DNA of 64,000 nucleotides, from positions 3,224,001-3,288,000 of the forward strand of contig JAPEUQ010000002.1 in the NCBI GenBank assembly GCA_027946365.1, given 5' to 3'. Source of the stretch: Kalmusia sp. IMI 367209. Taxonomy: Eukaryota; Ascomycota; Dothideomycetes; Pleosporales; Didymosphaeriaceae. Shown one piece after another: positions 33,017-44,349 of this stretch; the stretch's first letter is position 1; each line of letters begins with the position of its first letter. The translations under genes and the position numbers were made by a program. The notes beneath the pieces were generated by a model. The model worked only from the letters and a program-made list of their open reading frames with translations, did no database searches and had not been told where the DNA came from.

Positions 33017-35676
33017 ATGTCGTCTGCAAATCGTGGACCAGGACCCTCCAGACGCAACAAGCGCGCCAGGGACGATGGCGAATCCTCGCCAGCTCATCCG
33101 CCGTCGACTCGTAAGTACTTCATCATACAAAACATGAGCAGATTTGACCCCAAACAGCGATGGACATGGCCTCCTCCCCGCCCCTGATTCCTCAAGACGA
33201 TGATATGTTAGATGATGACAACATCTATCGCGACGTGGATGATCTAGATGAAGACGCAGAAGAAGCATTGGGCATTGATCTGTTCGATGACAAGTATGAT
33301 GGCGAGATCTTTACCAATCAAAACAACCAAAATTATGAGGGTTCCGACATCGACGACGAGGGAGATTATGAGGACATTGGCATGGGAGCCAGGCGAGAGA
33401 TCGATCGTCGATTGAACCGGCGCGATGCTGAAGCTCGACGCCGCATACCGGACGCCTTCCTACCCGATGATGACGAAGGCGGCATCGGCGAACTCATTAG
33501 AGGAAGTCGAAGGCAACGACATCGCTACGATGAAGACCGAGATGACATGGATCTTGACGGTGATGTTATGGCCGAGGAGATGTCCTTGGAAGCACTCTCA
33601 GATATCAAGGCCAATACATTGACTGACTGGGTCGCTCAGCCGGTAGTTGCTCGGTCCATTGCTAGGGAATTCAAGGCTTTCCTGACCGAATACGTGGATG
33701 AACAGGGATTTTCTGTCTATGGAGATCGCATCAAAACCCTCGGCGAGATCAATGCGGAATCTCTAGAAGTTTCCTTCGACCATCTCAGTGATGGGAAAGC
33801 AACACTCGCTTTCTGGGTCTCCAACGCCCCCACCGAGCTGTTGAAGATTTTCGACCAGGTCGCCATGGAAGTGGTGCTTTTTCACTATCCAGATTATGCA
33901 CGTATCCACTCCGAGATCCATGTTCGAATGACCGACATTCCCGTTCAGTTCACGCTACGCCAGCTGCGTCAGTCGCACCTGAACTCCCTGGTCCGCGTCA
34001 GTGGTGTTGTAACTAGACGAAGCGGAGTATTCCCGCAGCTCAAATACGTCAAATTTGATTGCAGCAAATGTGGTACTACCCTTGGTCCCTTCCATCAAGA
34101 TTCCAATGTGGAAGTCAAGATCTCCTTCTGCCAAAATTGCCAGTCTCGTGGACCTTTTACTGTCAATTCAGAGAGGACAGTATATCGGAATTACCAGAAG
34201 CTCACCCTTCAGGAGTCTCCTGGAACTGTCCCGGCAGGGCGTCTACCGCGCCACCGAGAGGTCATCTTGCTCTGGGACCTGATTGACTCAGCCAAGCCAG
34301 GTGAAGAGATTGAGGTGACTGGAGTTTATCGCAATAACTACGATGCAGCATTGAACAATAAGAACGGTTTCCCTGTCTTCGCCACTATTATTGAGGCCAA
34401 CTATATCGTAAAATCTCATGACCAGCTAGCCGGTTTCCGGTTGAGTGAAACGGACGAGCAGCAGATTCGGCAATTGTCGAAGGACCCCAACATTGTCGAC
34501 AAAATTGTCAACTCGATTGCACCCAGTATCTATGGACACACGGATATAAAGACTGCAGTTGCTCTGTCATTATTCGGTGGCGTCAGCAAAGAGGCGGCTG
34601 GGCGCCACGCTATGCGTGGTGATATCAACGTCCTTTTGCTTGGAGATCCAGGAACTGCCAAATCTCAGGTGCTGAAGTTTGTAGAAAAAACCGCTCACCG
34701 GGCTGTCTTCGCGACTGGTCAAGGCGCCTCCGCTGTTGGTCTTACAGCATCCGTTCGTCGTGATCCTATGACCAGCGAATGGACATTGGAAGGGGGAGCT
34801 CTCGTGCTTGCAGACCAGGGCACGTGCCTTATCGACGAATTCGATAAGATGAATGATCAGGACCGTACATCGATTCACGAAGCCATGGAGCAACAGACAA
34901 TCTCCATCTCCAAGGCTGGCATTGTCACTACGCTCAAAGCTCGTTGCGCTATTGTTGCCGCCGCCAATCCTATCGGAGGCCGATACAACTCGACCATCCC
35001 GTTCTCACAGAACGTAGAGCTTACTGAGCCTATTCTATCTCGTTTCGACATTCTGTGTGTCGTGCGTGATACTGTTGATCCCAGCGAGGATGAGCGTCTT
35101 GCTAAATTCGTCGTGAACTCTCATGGCCGTGCACATCCGGTCAAGAACTCTGCGTACGCTGCTTCCACAAATAACGATAAGAACACCCAAGACAATATGG
35201 ATGTGGACGCCCAAGAACCTCAAACAGAGAAGGGTGATATACCCCAGGAACTGCTGAGGAAGTACATCCTCTACGCTAGGAAGAATTGCCAACCCAGGCT
35301 TTATCAAATCGATCAAGACAAGGTGGCTCGCCTTTTTGGTGATTTAAGGAAGGAGTCTATGGCGACTGGCGCTTATCCGATCACTGTAAGTTATATTTGA
35401 AGGTGCTTGAACAGTCATTAACATGTATAGGTTCGTCACCTCGAAGCCATCATTCGTATCTCTGAAGCCTTCTGCAAAATGCGGCTGTCAGATTACTGCT
35501 CATCCGAAGATATTGATCGCGCAATCGCTGTCACAGTCGATTCTTTCGTCGGCTCACAAAAAATCAGCGCAAAGAAGTCCCTCGCTAGGGCATTCGCGAA
35601 GTATACTCTGAGCCGTCCTGGAGCTGTGCGCAATTCAGCTAGAGGAGGCCGACGTGCCCAACGGGCTACTACATAA
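33017..35676 (+). CDS. MCM2: MCM2, subunit of the replicative MCM2-7 helicase
   Basis: Exons are 33017-33110, 33158-35385 and 35431-35676 (855 aa). Residues 1-180 are acidic and disordered with the histone-binding type tail (DDDMLDDDNIYRDVDDLDED). A C4 zinc finger is at about 332-360 (CSKC and CQNC pairs). The AAA+ core has Walker A GDPGTAKSQ at about 527, Walker B CLIDEFDKMN at about 588 and the arginine-finger motif SRFD at about 659. The C-terminal winged-helix region reads VRHLEAIIRISEAFCKMRLS and is split by the last intron. A putative MCB cluster lies upstream. Length and order of domains match MCM2 and exclude the other MCM subunits. Confidence 0.96.
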
Positions 35677-36296
35677 TTTGCACTTGGGAGATAATGAAGG
35701 GATGATTACGGACAATTACAGATAGAGATGAGATTACTGTTGATCGCATGGAATATGATCATATACCGCGGACAGGCATAGCTAGGGCTAGCTACTATAT
35801 GAATTGAGACGGACGGCAGCGTTTTGATATTCAGGCTTCGGAGTTTCATAGATACCAATTGAACAGTCACTCTATTATGGACGTTCCAAGCGAGCCTCTG
35901 ATACCTGATATGCTCTTAGCGCAGCCGATTTCGAGTTGTCACTGATATCTGGCGCTCCTTGATCACATCTTAGGGATGGTGATGTTGCGCTATTCTAGTA
36001 CTACGTTAGCGAACACTGTCCCGCAGGAGCTTTGACTGACTTTTTCACATATACTCAGTGAGTTTTGGATCACAAACCAAATCTTTCATTTTCTCACTAT
36101 ACAGCGCTAGATAGGTCGCTGTCACAGTCGAGGGAAAGACTAGTTCTAGTTGGGTTAGCGTATTCGGCTAGGCCAAGCTCCACCTCCCACAACCTTTTCG
36201 CGCGGACTCTCGAACTTTTACTTCAGTACTGCACCGACGACCGGAGCGCAACAACACACCCAGGAACACCCACAGACAGACTTCCTGAGCGCAACG
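35677..36296. other. Intergenic, MCM2 / eL30
   Basis: 620 bp between tandem genes. A 111-codon plus frame (36065-36400) runs into the eL30 leader and first intron and lacks family features. The last 150 bp form the eL30 leader. No other feature is seen. Confidence 0.6.
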
Positions 36297-37154
36297 ATGG
36301 CCCCCAAGAAAGTATGCTACACTTTCCAGGCTTCCCTTCCCCAGCTTCACTTTCCAGCCTGCCTTCGCAGCTTCAGACGGTTGCTAACCAGAACGACTAG
36401 GCTAAGAAGTCCGCGGACACCATCAATTCAAGGCTCGCCCTTGTGATGAAGTCAGGAAAGTGAGTTATATGCTAGCAACGGGTGCGAAGTAATTTCACTG
36501 ACAACTTACGTGTAGGGTCACCCTCGGCTACAAGTCTACTTTAAAGAGCCTGCGGAACGGAAAGGCCAAACTTGTGATCATCGCAGGAAACACCCCGCCG
36601 CTCCGCAAGTCTGAGCTTGAGTACTACGCCATGGTACGTTCGTCGCTGTGTATACGTATTCCACGAGGGTTACAGAAGAGCATTGATTGTTGGAGCATGG
36701 AATCTATCAAACTAGTGTTGTGGATTACCAGTCATGCACGTTGGTGGCAACCATGCTTCGCAAACAACACTCCTATGACTTTCGCAAAACGTGTACCAAA
36801 TGAACTCAAGGAGTGCATAAGCTGATAACCTTTATAGTTGTCCAAGACCTCTGTCCACCACTTCTCTGGAAACAACGTACGTATCATTTCCCGATCCCTC
36901 TCAAGGCCTAACGACGAGATACCGATGGCGTACTCTGAGGGCTGGCCCTGAGAAGAGGTCTATCACGACTTCGGAGGGCTTTCGACTAACATGACTGTAA
37001 AACAGATTGAGCTTGGCACCGCTTGCGGTAAGCTCTTCCGCTGCTCCACCATGTCCATCCTCGATGCTGGTATGCATATTCCATGACCTTGTTTCGAATC
37101 ATGATCTAACACCTACTAGGTGACTCCGATATCTTGAGCACCAACACTGCTTAA
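36297..37154 (+). CDS. RPL30: 60S ribosomal protein eL30
   Basis: Six small exons: 36297-36311, 36401-36459, 36516-36633, 36838-36876, 37006-37069 and 37120-37154 (109 aa). The first exon encodes only MAPKK. Conserved sequence: [20 protein letters not shown], then [32 protein letters not shown] and [11 protein letters not shown], ending GDSDIL. Introns are unusually many for so short a gene, with the third (204 nt) and fourth (129 nt) longest. I looked for C/D or H/ACA snoRNA boxes in these and saw no convincing set. In yeast eL30 binds its own transcript to block splicing; whether the same happens here cannot be judged. It lies 581 bp upstream of uL16 on the same strand. Confidence 0.95.
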
Positions 37155-37735
37155 GTGCATGTGTAGAGGACAGGGCAGGCGGCGGACTGTAAAGATAGAC
37201 TTATGATGCCTCACGATATGTGTCATGCATTAGTGGCAATGAATCAATGAGTCAATCTTGAGATGTTTATGTGCCATGTATACCATTCCCATGTGACATT
37301 CAATACTGCTGTAAATTGAAATTTATAAGACATCCCCAAAGCCCTTTCTTGAACAGAATGATGCACCTTGAGCGCCAAAACAAGATGCAGCTACAATTGA
37401 CATGCTGCACTGATTTTGTGTCGATTTCATCTTGTCTTATAACATGAAACTTGTAAAGTGCAATTACTAAGAAATTGCACGATGGTGATGCTTCGCCACC
37501 ACCTAATCAGGACTAGCGTCGCCCACACTGATTTCCAATCAAGCAGGCACTCAAAGACCTCCCTCTCCAGCCTCTCGACTTCCACAACACCATAACTAAC
37601 CGCAGGGTAAGAAATACTTCTCTCCTCTACTGCGCGCTCGAATTCCGTATTATCGCGATCTCACAGACCCTGCGCTCTCCATCTATTCCTTCCGAAAGGC
37701 TACTCACTCATTATCTTCGCAGATCAACAGTCAAA
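37155..37735. other. Intergenic, eL30 / uL16, including uL16 leader
   Basis: 581 bp between tandem ribosomal protein genes. The downstream part includes a pyrimidine-rich start region and a probable 5' UTR intron (separate entry). Confidence 0.6.
37607..37722 (+). other. Probable 5' UTR intron of uL16
   Basis: A canonical donor GTAAGA at 37607 and an acceptor CTTCGCAG ending at 37722 enclose 116 nt. The acceptor lies 13 nt before the uL16 ATG. Leader introns are frequent in fungal ribosomal protein genes. Support is splice-site sequence only. Confidence 0.55.
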
Positions 37736-38499
37736 ATGGCTCGCCGTCCCGCCCGTTGCTACCGGTACTGCAAAAACAAGCCGGTATGTTGAAAATCAAG
37801 TGTATATAGGAGTTCAACACTGATATGTCTCTTCAGTACCCCAAGTCGCGCTTCAACCGTGGTGTACCTGACCCCAAGATCCGCATCTTCGATCTTGGCC
37901 GCAAGCGTGCCAACGCCGACGAGTTCCCGCTATGCATCCACCTTGTCTCCAACGAGTATGAGCAGCTTAGCTCCGAGGCCCTCGAAGCCGCCCGTATCTG
38001 CGCGAACAAGTACCTCGTCAAGGTTGCCGGAAAGGAAGGTTTCCATCTCCGTGTCCGCGCCCACCCCTACCACGTCATCCGTATCAACAAGATGTTGTCG
38101 TGCGCTGGTGCCGATAGATTGCAGACCGGTATGCGTGGTGCCTTCGGCAAGCCCAACGGCACTGTCGCCCGTGTGAACATTGGCCAGATCATTCTCTCCG
38201 TCCGCACGAGGGACAACAACCGCGCCACCGCCATCGAGGCTCTTAGGCGATCTCAGTACAAGGTATTACAAAGCATCTATTGAAACATCGTTAAAAATAT
38301 TAATGCTCTGCAGTTCCCCGGTCGCCAGAAGATCATCGTGTCCAAGAACTGGGGCTTCACCAGCCTCCGCCGCGAAGACTACGTCACCAAACGCCAGGAG
38401 GGCAAGATCAAGATCGATGGTGCCTACGTTCAGTTCCTTGGCAACAAGGGCAAGCTCGCGGACAACGTCCGCCGTTTCCCTGATGCTTTCTCGGCATAG
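37736..38499 (+). CDS. RPL10: 60S ribosomal protein uL16 (L10/Qsr1/Grc5)
   Basis: Exons are 37736-37783, 37837-38262 and 38314-38499 (219 aa). The start [20 protein letters not shown] is diagnostic. [40 protein letters not shown] and the P-site loop region [20 protein letters not shown] follow. uL16 is the late-joining protein that completes the 60S peptidyl-transferase centre. Length matches other fungi, and splice joins are in phase 0 throughout. Codon use is strongly C-ending, as expected for a highly expressed gene. Confidence 0.97.
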
Positions 38500-38939
38500 A
38501 TGAGTGACAGGAACATGGATGTGGCGTGATGATTTGCATGGGTTAAGTGGGATACCGGATTATGGCGTGTCTTGCTCTGCTTTCTATACCTCGAGTCATG
38601 AATGAAGGCTGAAGTAGCATTCCGCGGTCGATAGCTGTAGAATGACGAAAGTGAAGCCTGACGATGGCAATGGTATATGAACAATCAATATCGAAATGTC
38701 CAAACACCTCATGATTACTGAACGTGAATCCTATCACACATTTATAATGGTCAATGCCCTTCAACGTATCGTCACGAATATCTACATGGACATGCATTAT
38801 ATTTTCAACTAAATTATCAGGGTCTCGGGATTAAGTACATTTGATCTCCTTCATGGGTGTAGAGTTATATGGGTATCAAAGCAAAATTTCCTCCGTAGAA
38901 CATCCGAATGCTCTCTTATATCTGTCTCTCGTCCTCCAT
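38500..38939. other. Intergenic, convergent 3' regions
   Basis: 440 bp, AT-rich, between uL16 and the convergent Ser/Thr-rich gene. Small minus-strand frames here (38430-38797) have no support. Confidence 0.6.
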
Positions 38940-40465
38940 TCAGGCTGTCACCGTAGCCGTTACAGTCACAGTCTCCTTCTCGGTCGTCGTCTGAGTGACT
39001 GTCTCAGTGACCGTAAAAATCTGACTCGTATCAATTGGCACAACGACTAACGGGCCACTCGAAGTCGCCGACGGTGCTGGACCAGACTCTGTCGAAGAAG
39101 CTGGGGATTGAGGGTTCTCAGTAGGCGGTGGTGTGGATGCTGGTAGTTCGCTTGATTCTGCTAGAGTAGTGGTTGATACGATGAGGTCCGTGGAAGCTGG
39201 AGGGGCGGTATCCTCACTGGATGATGTTGGTTCTGAGGAGGGTGTTGAGTCTGGGTTTGCCGCTGGCCGTTGAGTCGGGTAGACGAAGCCTCCGCCGGCA
39301 CCATTGGAGGCATGAGGCTGCGCGGCTGCTGATGAACTAGACGATGCTATCTCGGATGATGCCGCTGCGGGTGTGCTGGAAGCGGCTGGGACAGATGACC
39401 CTACTGCCGAGGATGAAATGACTATGACAGGTGGAGGTGAGAGCGAACTTGTAGGAAGTCCGGCCGAGATTGATGAGGCCGGTGCCTCGCTTGCTACGGG
39501 TGTCGTTGATGGCAACTCTGGGTGTGACGATTCACGCGTGAGCGTCGGGATTGGTGGTTCTGATGCAGCTTCAGAGGATGAAGCTAGTGGTGAAGACTCG
39601 GATGCTGCTGGAGAGCTTGGTGTGGCAGAAGAAGGATAGAAGGTGGTGTACTCTGTTCTTGTCACGAAGATAGTGCGCCTAGAAGACGATGAGCTCGCTT
39701 CAGTCGAAGTTGTTGATTCAATTTCGGAATTAGGCGAAGGTATGATCGTGCTTTGCAAAAGTGTTGTTAAAGGGTTTGTCTCTAGGGTCGCTGTGGAAGA
39801 CAGTTGTGCTGTCTGTGATATAGTGTTATTCGAGCCATCAACGACTGTGACTGAGCTAGAGATAGTGGTCTTTGATGGCAGGCCACTTTCTGTCGTATCA
39901 TCCTCTGGCTCATATGTGAACATAGGCCTTTGTTGAGTCGTTCCGCTCGTAGCATTTGCAGACAATAGTTCTGAGGGCGATGGGGTAGCATTTTCACTTG
40001 GCTGTACCGAGAAGCCAAAGTCCTGTGTAGAGGTTTCCAGGGCCGTAATGCTTGAAGCTTTAGGCGAAGCTGTGGGTGTCGGTGCTTCGGTAGAGCTTGG
40101 TTTCGTTATGTAAGAGGTTGAAAGAACTGTTTCCTCAGGCTGTGTGACCACAGGGTCGCCTTTTGGGTTGACAAAGGTGATCGCAGCTTCAGTGCGTGTG
40201 AAGACGGTGCGGTCAATAGGCTCAACAACGACTGCAGTATCGACCTCTACATTCTGAGTACTTTGAGGTACTTCAAAGAACAGACCAATCGAAGTCGAAG
40301 AGGTGTTGACATAGCGTGGTGAACTTCACCACATGAGCGATAGGAATTTCAGAGTATGGATTTGTGTACTCACGAATCTTGACGCAAATGCGGTCGTGGT
40401 AACGGTCCCGCTATTACGATAGTAAAGTAGGCTGCCAGCAGCCATAACGAGGAAGAGGTCATCAT
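38940..40465 (-). CDS. Secreted Ser/Thr/Pro-rich, mucin-like protein of unknown function
   Basis: Exons are 40465-40374 and 40323-38940 (491 aa), with a 50-nt intron. The start MMTSSSLWLLAAYFTIVIAG is a signal peptide with probable cleavage after IAG. The rest is dominated by Ser, Thr, Pro, Ala and Glu with poly-Ser runs and no folded domain, so heavy O-glycosylation is likely. The last residues are a TVT repeat (TETVTQTTTEKETVTVTATV) and the protein stops without a hydrophobic GPI-attachment tail, so it is probably secreted or wall-trapped rather than GPI-anchored. Near the N-terminus there is a less biased part (about 25-85). Function is not recognised; a cell-surface or wall role is inferred from composition only. 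Confidence 0.75.
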
Positions 40466-41566
40466 TTTCGTGAAGATCGACCAAAGTGGAGAATTGAAGA
40501 TCGCAACAGAATAGAAATTGGTGAGAAGGCGCGCGCTTGGACAGGTATTGAAAACAGTGGAAGGCACGAAATTATGAGAGAGAAACGATCGACGAATGCA
40601 CAAGACTCGAAAAAGAAAGACGAAAGGAAAATTTTGACTGTATCAAACACGACCTCAACGCGAGGCTGCGATGGACAGCTCATTGCTGCTGGGCCGCCGT
40701 CGGGTTTTGAAGCTCCATTAGCCGCTGTTTGGTATGAACATATATGGCGCAGCGGCACTGGACCAGCATCGTCGCTAAGAACTTTGAAATTCATGTTGCA
40801 CTAGGTTTTGGCGTAGGCGAGTGGAGGAGTGGTGTTGGTCGTCCGATGCGAGCGCGCATGTGTTTCAGGAATAAGCCAATCAGGCGCGTAGAAGACCATG
40901 TGGAGCGGTGACCTCGGCGGCACGCCCAAACATCTTCTGTTCGACTATATACACGCCGACGCCTGAAATAGCATTTGGGTTCTAGGCTCCGATGGTACGA
41001 CATTCATTCCACACTGTGATAATGGGCAAAGCATTCTGGAGAGAGCGTTCGTATACCAAGCTCAACCGTCTCAACCGTCTCGTTCATGAACCTACACAGT
41101 GGACGCGAACTGACTTCAGGGTATTGAAATTATTTGCTAGTACTCGAAGCCTTTTCGTCTCTGACTTGTTGACTTGTCGGCCATCGTGGATGCCGATAAG
41201 ATCTCGAAGGCGTGCGAGTATGGTTTGCTGCCATGAATCGAGTCACTTCGCCAGAAGAGATGGTGGATGACGCCGCAACACAGTCCTACCACCGAACATC
41301 AGCTTGAATTGAACTGAGCCACTCTTTGCTCGCCGCCACTCGATGATCTACTTTAAAGATGAGCCCAAGCCGATCTAAAGATCACGTGGGACGGTCTTGG
41401 CATCGTCGCCAGTTGCTGTAGTAACGGCTGAACCGAACAGCAAATCAACACGAGCCCACTGGGTTCACCCACGCACTCCGAACTCGACGTCAGCGTAGGT
41501 ACGCCATTCTTTTCTCTGTAGACTTAGACATTATCCGCCTACCTTCTTCCTCCCTTCAATTTCGCT
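40466..41566. other. Divergent intergenic region, Ser/Thr-rich gene / kinesin
   Basis: 1.1 kb between divergent genes. A CACGTG E-box occurs at 41383-41388, about 180 bp before the kinesin ATG. Open frames in it (for example 40992-41270) have no homology I recognise. Confidence 0.55.
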
Positions 41567-43897
41567 ATGAGTGTCAGAGTCGTCGCGCGGATCCGACCGC
41601 TACTCAAACACGAGCTCGACAAAGACAGCATTGTCGTCGCCGAATCCACTGCAGACGAAAGCACGAAGGACAGACCGACCATTGTTCGTATACCAAACCC
41701 TAAAACCGACACCGAATCCTTCAGCTTCCAATTCAGCTCTGTGTACGAGCAGGAATCCACGCAGCAGGAGCTTTTCGATTCTGAGAGTAGGTCGCGTGCG
41801 AGCTTGCAAAACAGGACATGTACTCATGCAGTATTAGTCTCGCCAACAGTGAAACACCTCTTCAATGGCTTCGACCTCTCGATCTTTGCGCACGGTTGTA
41901 CGGGCACCGGCAAGACACACACGATGCGAGGCGGAAAGAGTCTAGCCGACCGCGGCGTGATACCCAGGTTGTTGAGCGCGATATACCGAAGATGCAAAAA
42001 GGTCGAAAAGGATACAGGCGGGGCTACACAGGTCGACGTGGCTCTTGAGTATTTCGAGATCTACTGCGACCGTGTGTACGATCTGTTCGAGCCTCCTGAG
42101 AAGCGCACCCCATCTGGACTGCCCATCAGGGATAATCATGGAAAGACAGTTGTTGTTGGCTTGACCGAAAAACCTTGCTCGACATTAAAGGAATTCGAGC
42201 AGCTATACGACCAGGCAAACATTAACAGGTCCACCTCCGCTACGAAGGTGAGGGTGGCATGCTTCTAGGCATAGTTCACTACTAACTCGTCCCAGCTCAA
42301 CGCACACTCGTCGAGATCACATGCCATCCTATGCGTCAAGATCACACAAACCACAGATGATACGATACGCGTTAGTCGAGCGTCGTGTATAGATCTTGCA
42401 GGATCCGAAGATAATCGACGGACAGACAACAATAAGGAGCGATTGGTTGAGAGCTCAGCCATTAATAAATCGTTGTTCGTTCTGGCGCAATGCGTTGATG
42501 CTATCAACAAGAAACAGGCTAGGGTACCCTACCGTGAATCGAAGATGACACGGATTTTATCTTTAGGACAGAACAGTGGCCTGACGGTCATGATCCTCAA
42601 CTTGGCGCCGACCCGAGCATACCATTTGGACACTCTCGCATCCCTTAACTTTGCAAGTCGAACCAAGAAGATCGAAGTAGCCGAGATCGAGAACGACCCT
42701 ATCTTCCGTACAATGACAAAGCCTCTCGCGGCAACAAGCAGCATCGGTGGTGCGAACATTGCGCGGCAACCTCTTCGGCCATTAGCAGCGGCGCACAATG
42801 CGAACGTACAGGAGGTAGATAAGAAGAAGCAAGGGCAGAAGCCAGCCAAGGCATTTTCTGTATATTCTGATTCCCGTAAACCTGGGCCGCGTGGATCTAA
42901 CTTGACTTCACAGAATCAAGGTGTGCGGAGACAAGATACTCACAAACGACCTGCAGATTCTAACACCCTCATATCGCGTCCATCCAAGACATATAGATCA
43001 GTCGACAGCACGTCGCGGACCCGCCATCCAGAGTCCGCAATGACCAAGGAGTCAATCGAAGCACTGATTTCACAACGCATCGACGAGAAGCTCGCAGAGA
43101 AGGCATTACAAGACACCGCCATCTCGGCTCCTGCCTTGTCGGTAGAGCTGCAGAAACGGTTAGATGATCTTGAGCAGCGCGTCGATGCTAGGGAGGACGA
43201 TAAGTCAGGACCGGGCCTGCAGTTCCTTCTCATGGGGAAACAGCATATAGCTCGCGGGGAAGAAGTCAGCGCCCTTCGAATGTTCCAATTAGCTCTACCC
43301 TACTTCCCTGGAAATAGTAGGCTAGAAAGCAGGATTGCAAAACTGGAGGATAGCATACGCAGTAAGCGGGAAGCTGCAAGCAGGCCCCTGGAAGGCATAG
43401 ATACCACTATCTCTTATTCGGCGAACGTAGTCTCTACTTCTACATCAAGTCGGATGGCTCCGTTACCGGCGAAGCGGAGAAAGATAGCTTCTGGAGAGGT
43501 TTCGGACGACGACGAGTTCGCGCCGGGAAATGCTTCCGACCACGACGAGTCCTACGCCTCAGACTCTAGTTTCAAGTTCAAGAAGCCCGCCCGGAAGCTG
43601 AAATCGACGACCAAGAAGCTGCCCATCTTCCGCGATCATGATGGCGCTTCGTACCCCTCGAACCCCGAAGATCAAACGCCGCGCACCACTCGTTTACTCA
43701 GGATCATCAACACCAAAGACGTGGAGCAGATCAAGACGCTGAAGGGGGTCGGCACGCGGAAGGCAGACGCGATCGTGAACTGTCTGGTCGATATGGATGA
43801 CGAAGAGATACGGGATCTGAACGCTTTGGCGATGTTGAAAGGTGTGGGCGGGAAGTCGGTGGAGACGATGAGGGTGGGTTTGACTGTTGAGTTTTGA
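41567..43897 (+). CDS. Kinesin motor protein, kinesin-10 (KIF22/Kid)-like, with C-terminal helix-hairpin-helix
   Basis: Exons are 41567-41786, 41838-42247 and 42296-43897 (743 aa). The motor starts at residue 2 (SVRVVARIRPLL). The P-loop is GCTGTGKTHTM at about 93, a variant of the usual GQTGSGKT. Switch I is NAHSSRSH, switch II DLAGSE at about 243, and the alpha-4 region reads INKSLFVLAQCVDAI. The motor ends near residue 350. A basic, disordered linker and a short coiled-coil-like segment (about 450-500) follow. The last 60 residues form a helix-hairpin-helix DNA-binding motif (TLKGVGTRKADAIV and MLKGVGGKSVETM), the hallmark of Kid-type chromokinesins. Intron 1 is 51 nt, a multiple of three, and free of stops, so retention would add 17 residues. 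Confidence 0.88.
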
Positions 43898-44349
43898 TCG
43901 GTTCTGTTGATTCGCAAACTCCGCATTTGTAGCGTGTTGTGTGTATGCATTTTCTGGTGTTGGTGGTGAGCGATTATAGGTGCATTCTGGAGCATGAGCA
44001 TTTCTAGGCGTTGGGGGGTGTGTGTGTGTTGCGCAGACTTCTTTTCGAGTTGATACCATTGGGCTCAAATTCAAAGATTCACAAAAAGACTTCTTGCCAT
44101 GCGTGAACATCGTGAATGAAGATCAGACTAATCATATACGTTGCTGCAAATGGTATCTTATACAGACATTTTGAACGCCGTGCCTGATCCCCCAACCCAT
44201 TTGGTATGCTGGAAGTACACGAGGAAATACATGATACAGAAGAAAAGAACAAATTTACCCATCCGGAAAGGAGAAAGCACCAAACAATTCCGCTTTGGAA
44301 GAACAGTCAGAAGAGAAGTCAACGCGAGGAGAACACAGCCCGACCGCAC
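43898..44349. other. Intergenic, convergent 3' regions
   Basis: 452 bp between the kinesin and HAM1-like stop codons. A short GT repeat lies near 44018-44030. Nothing else is seen. Confidence 0.6.

Noticed and set aside
36634..37005. Possible snoRNA in the long introns of eL30
   Set aside because: No convincing C/D or H/ACA boxes could be found by eye.
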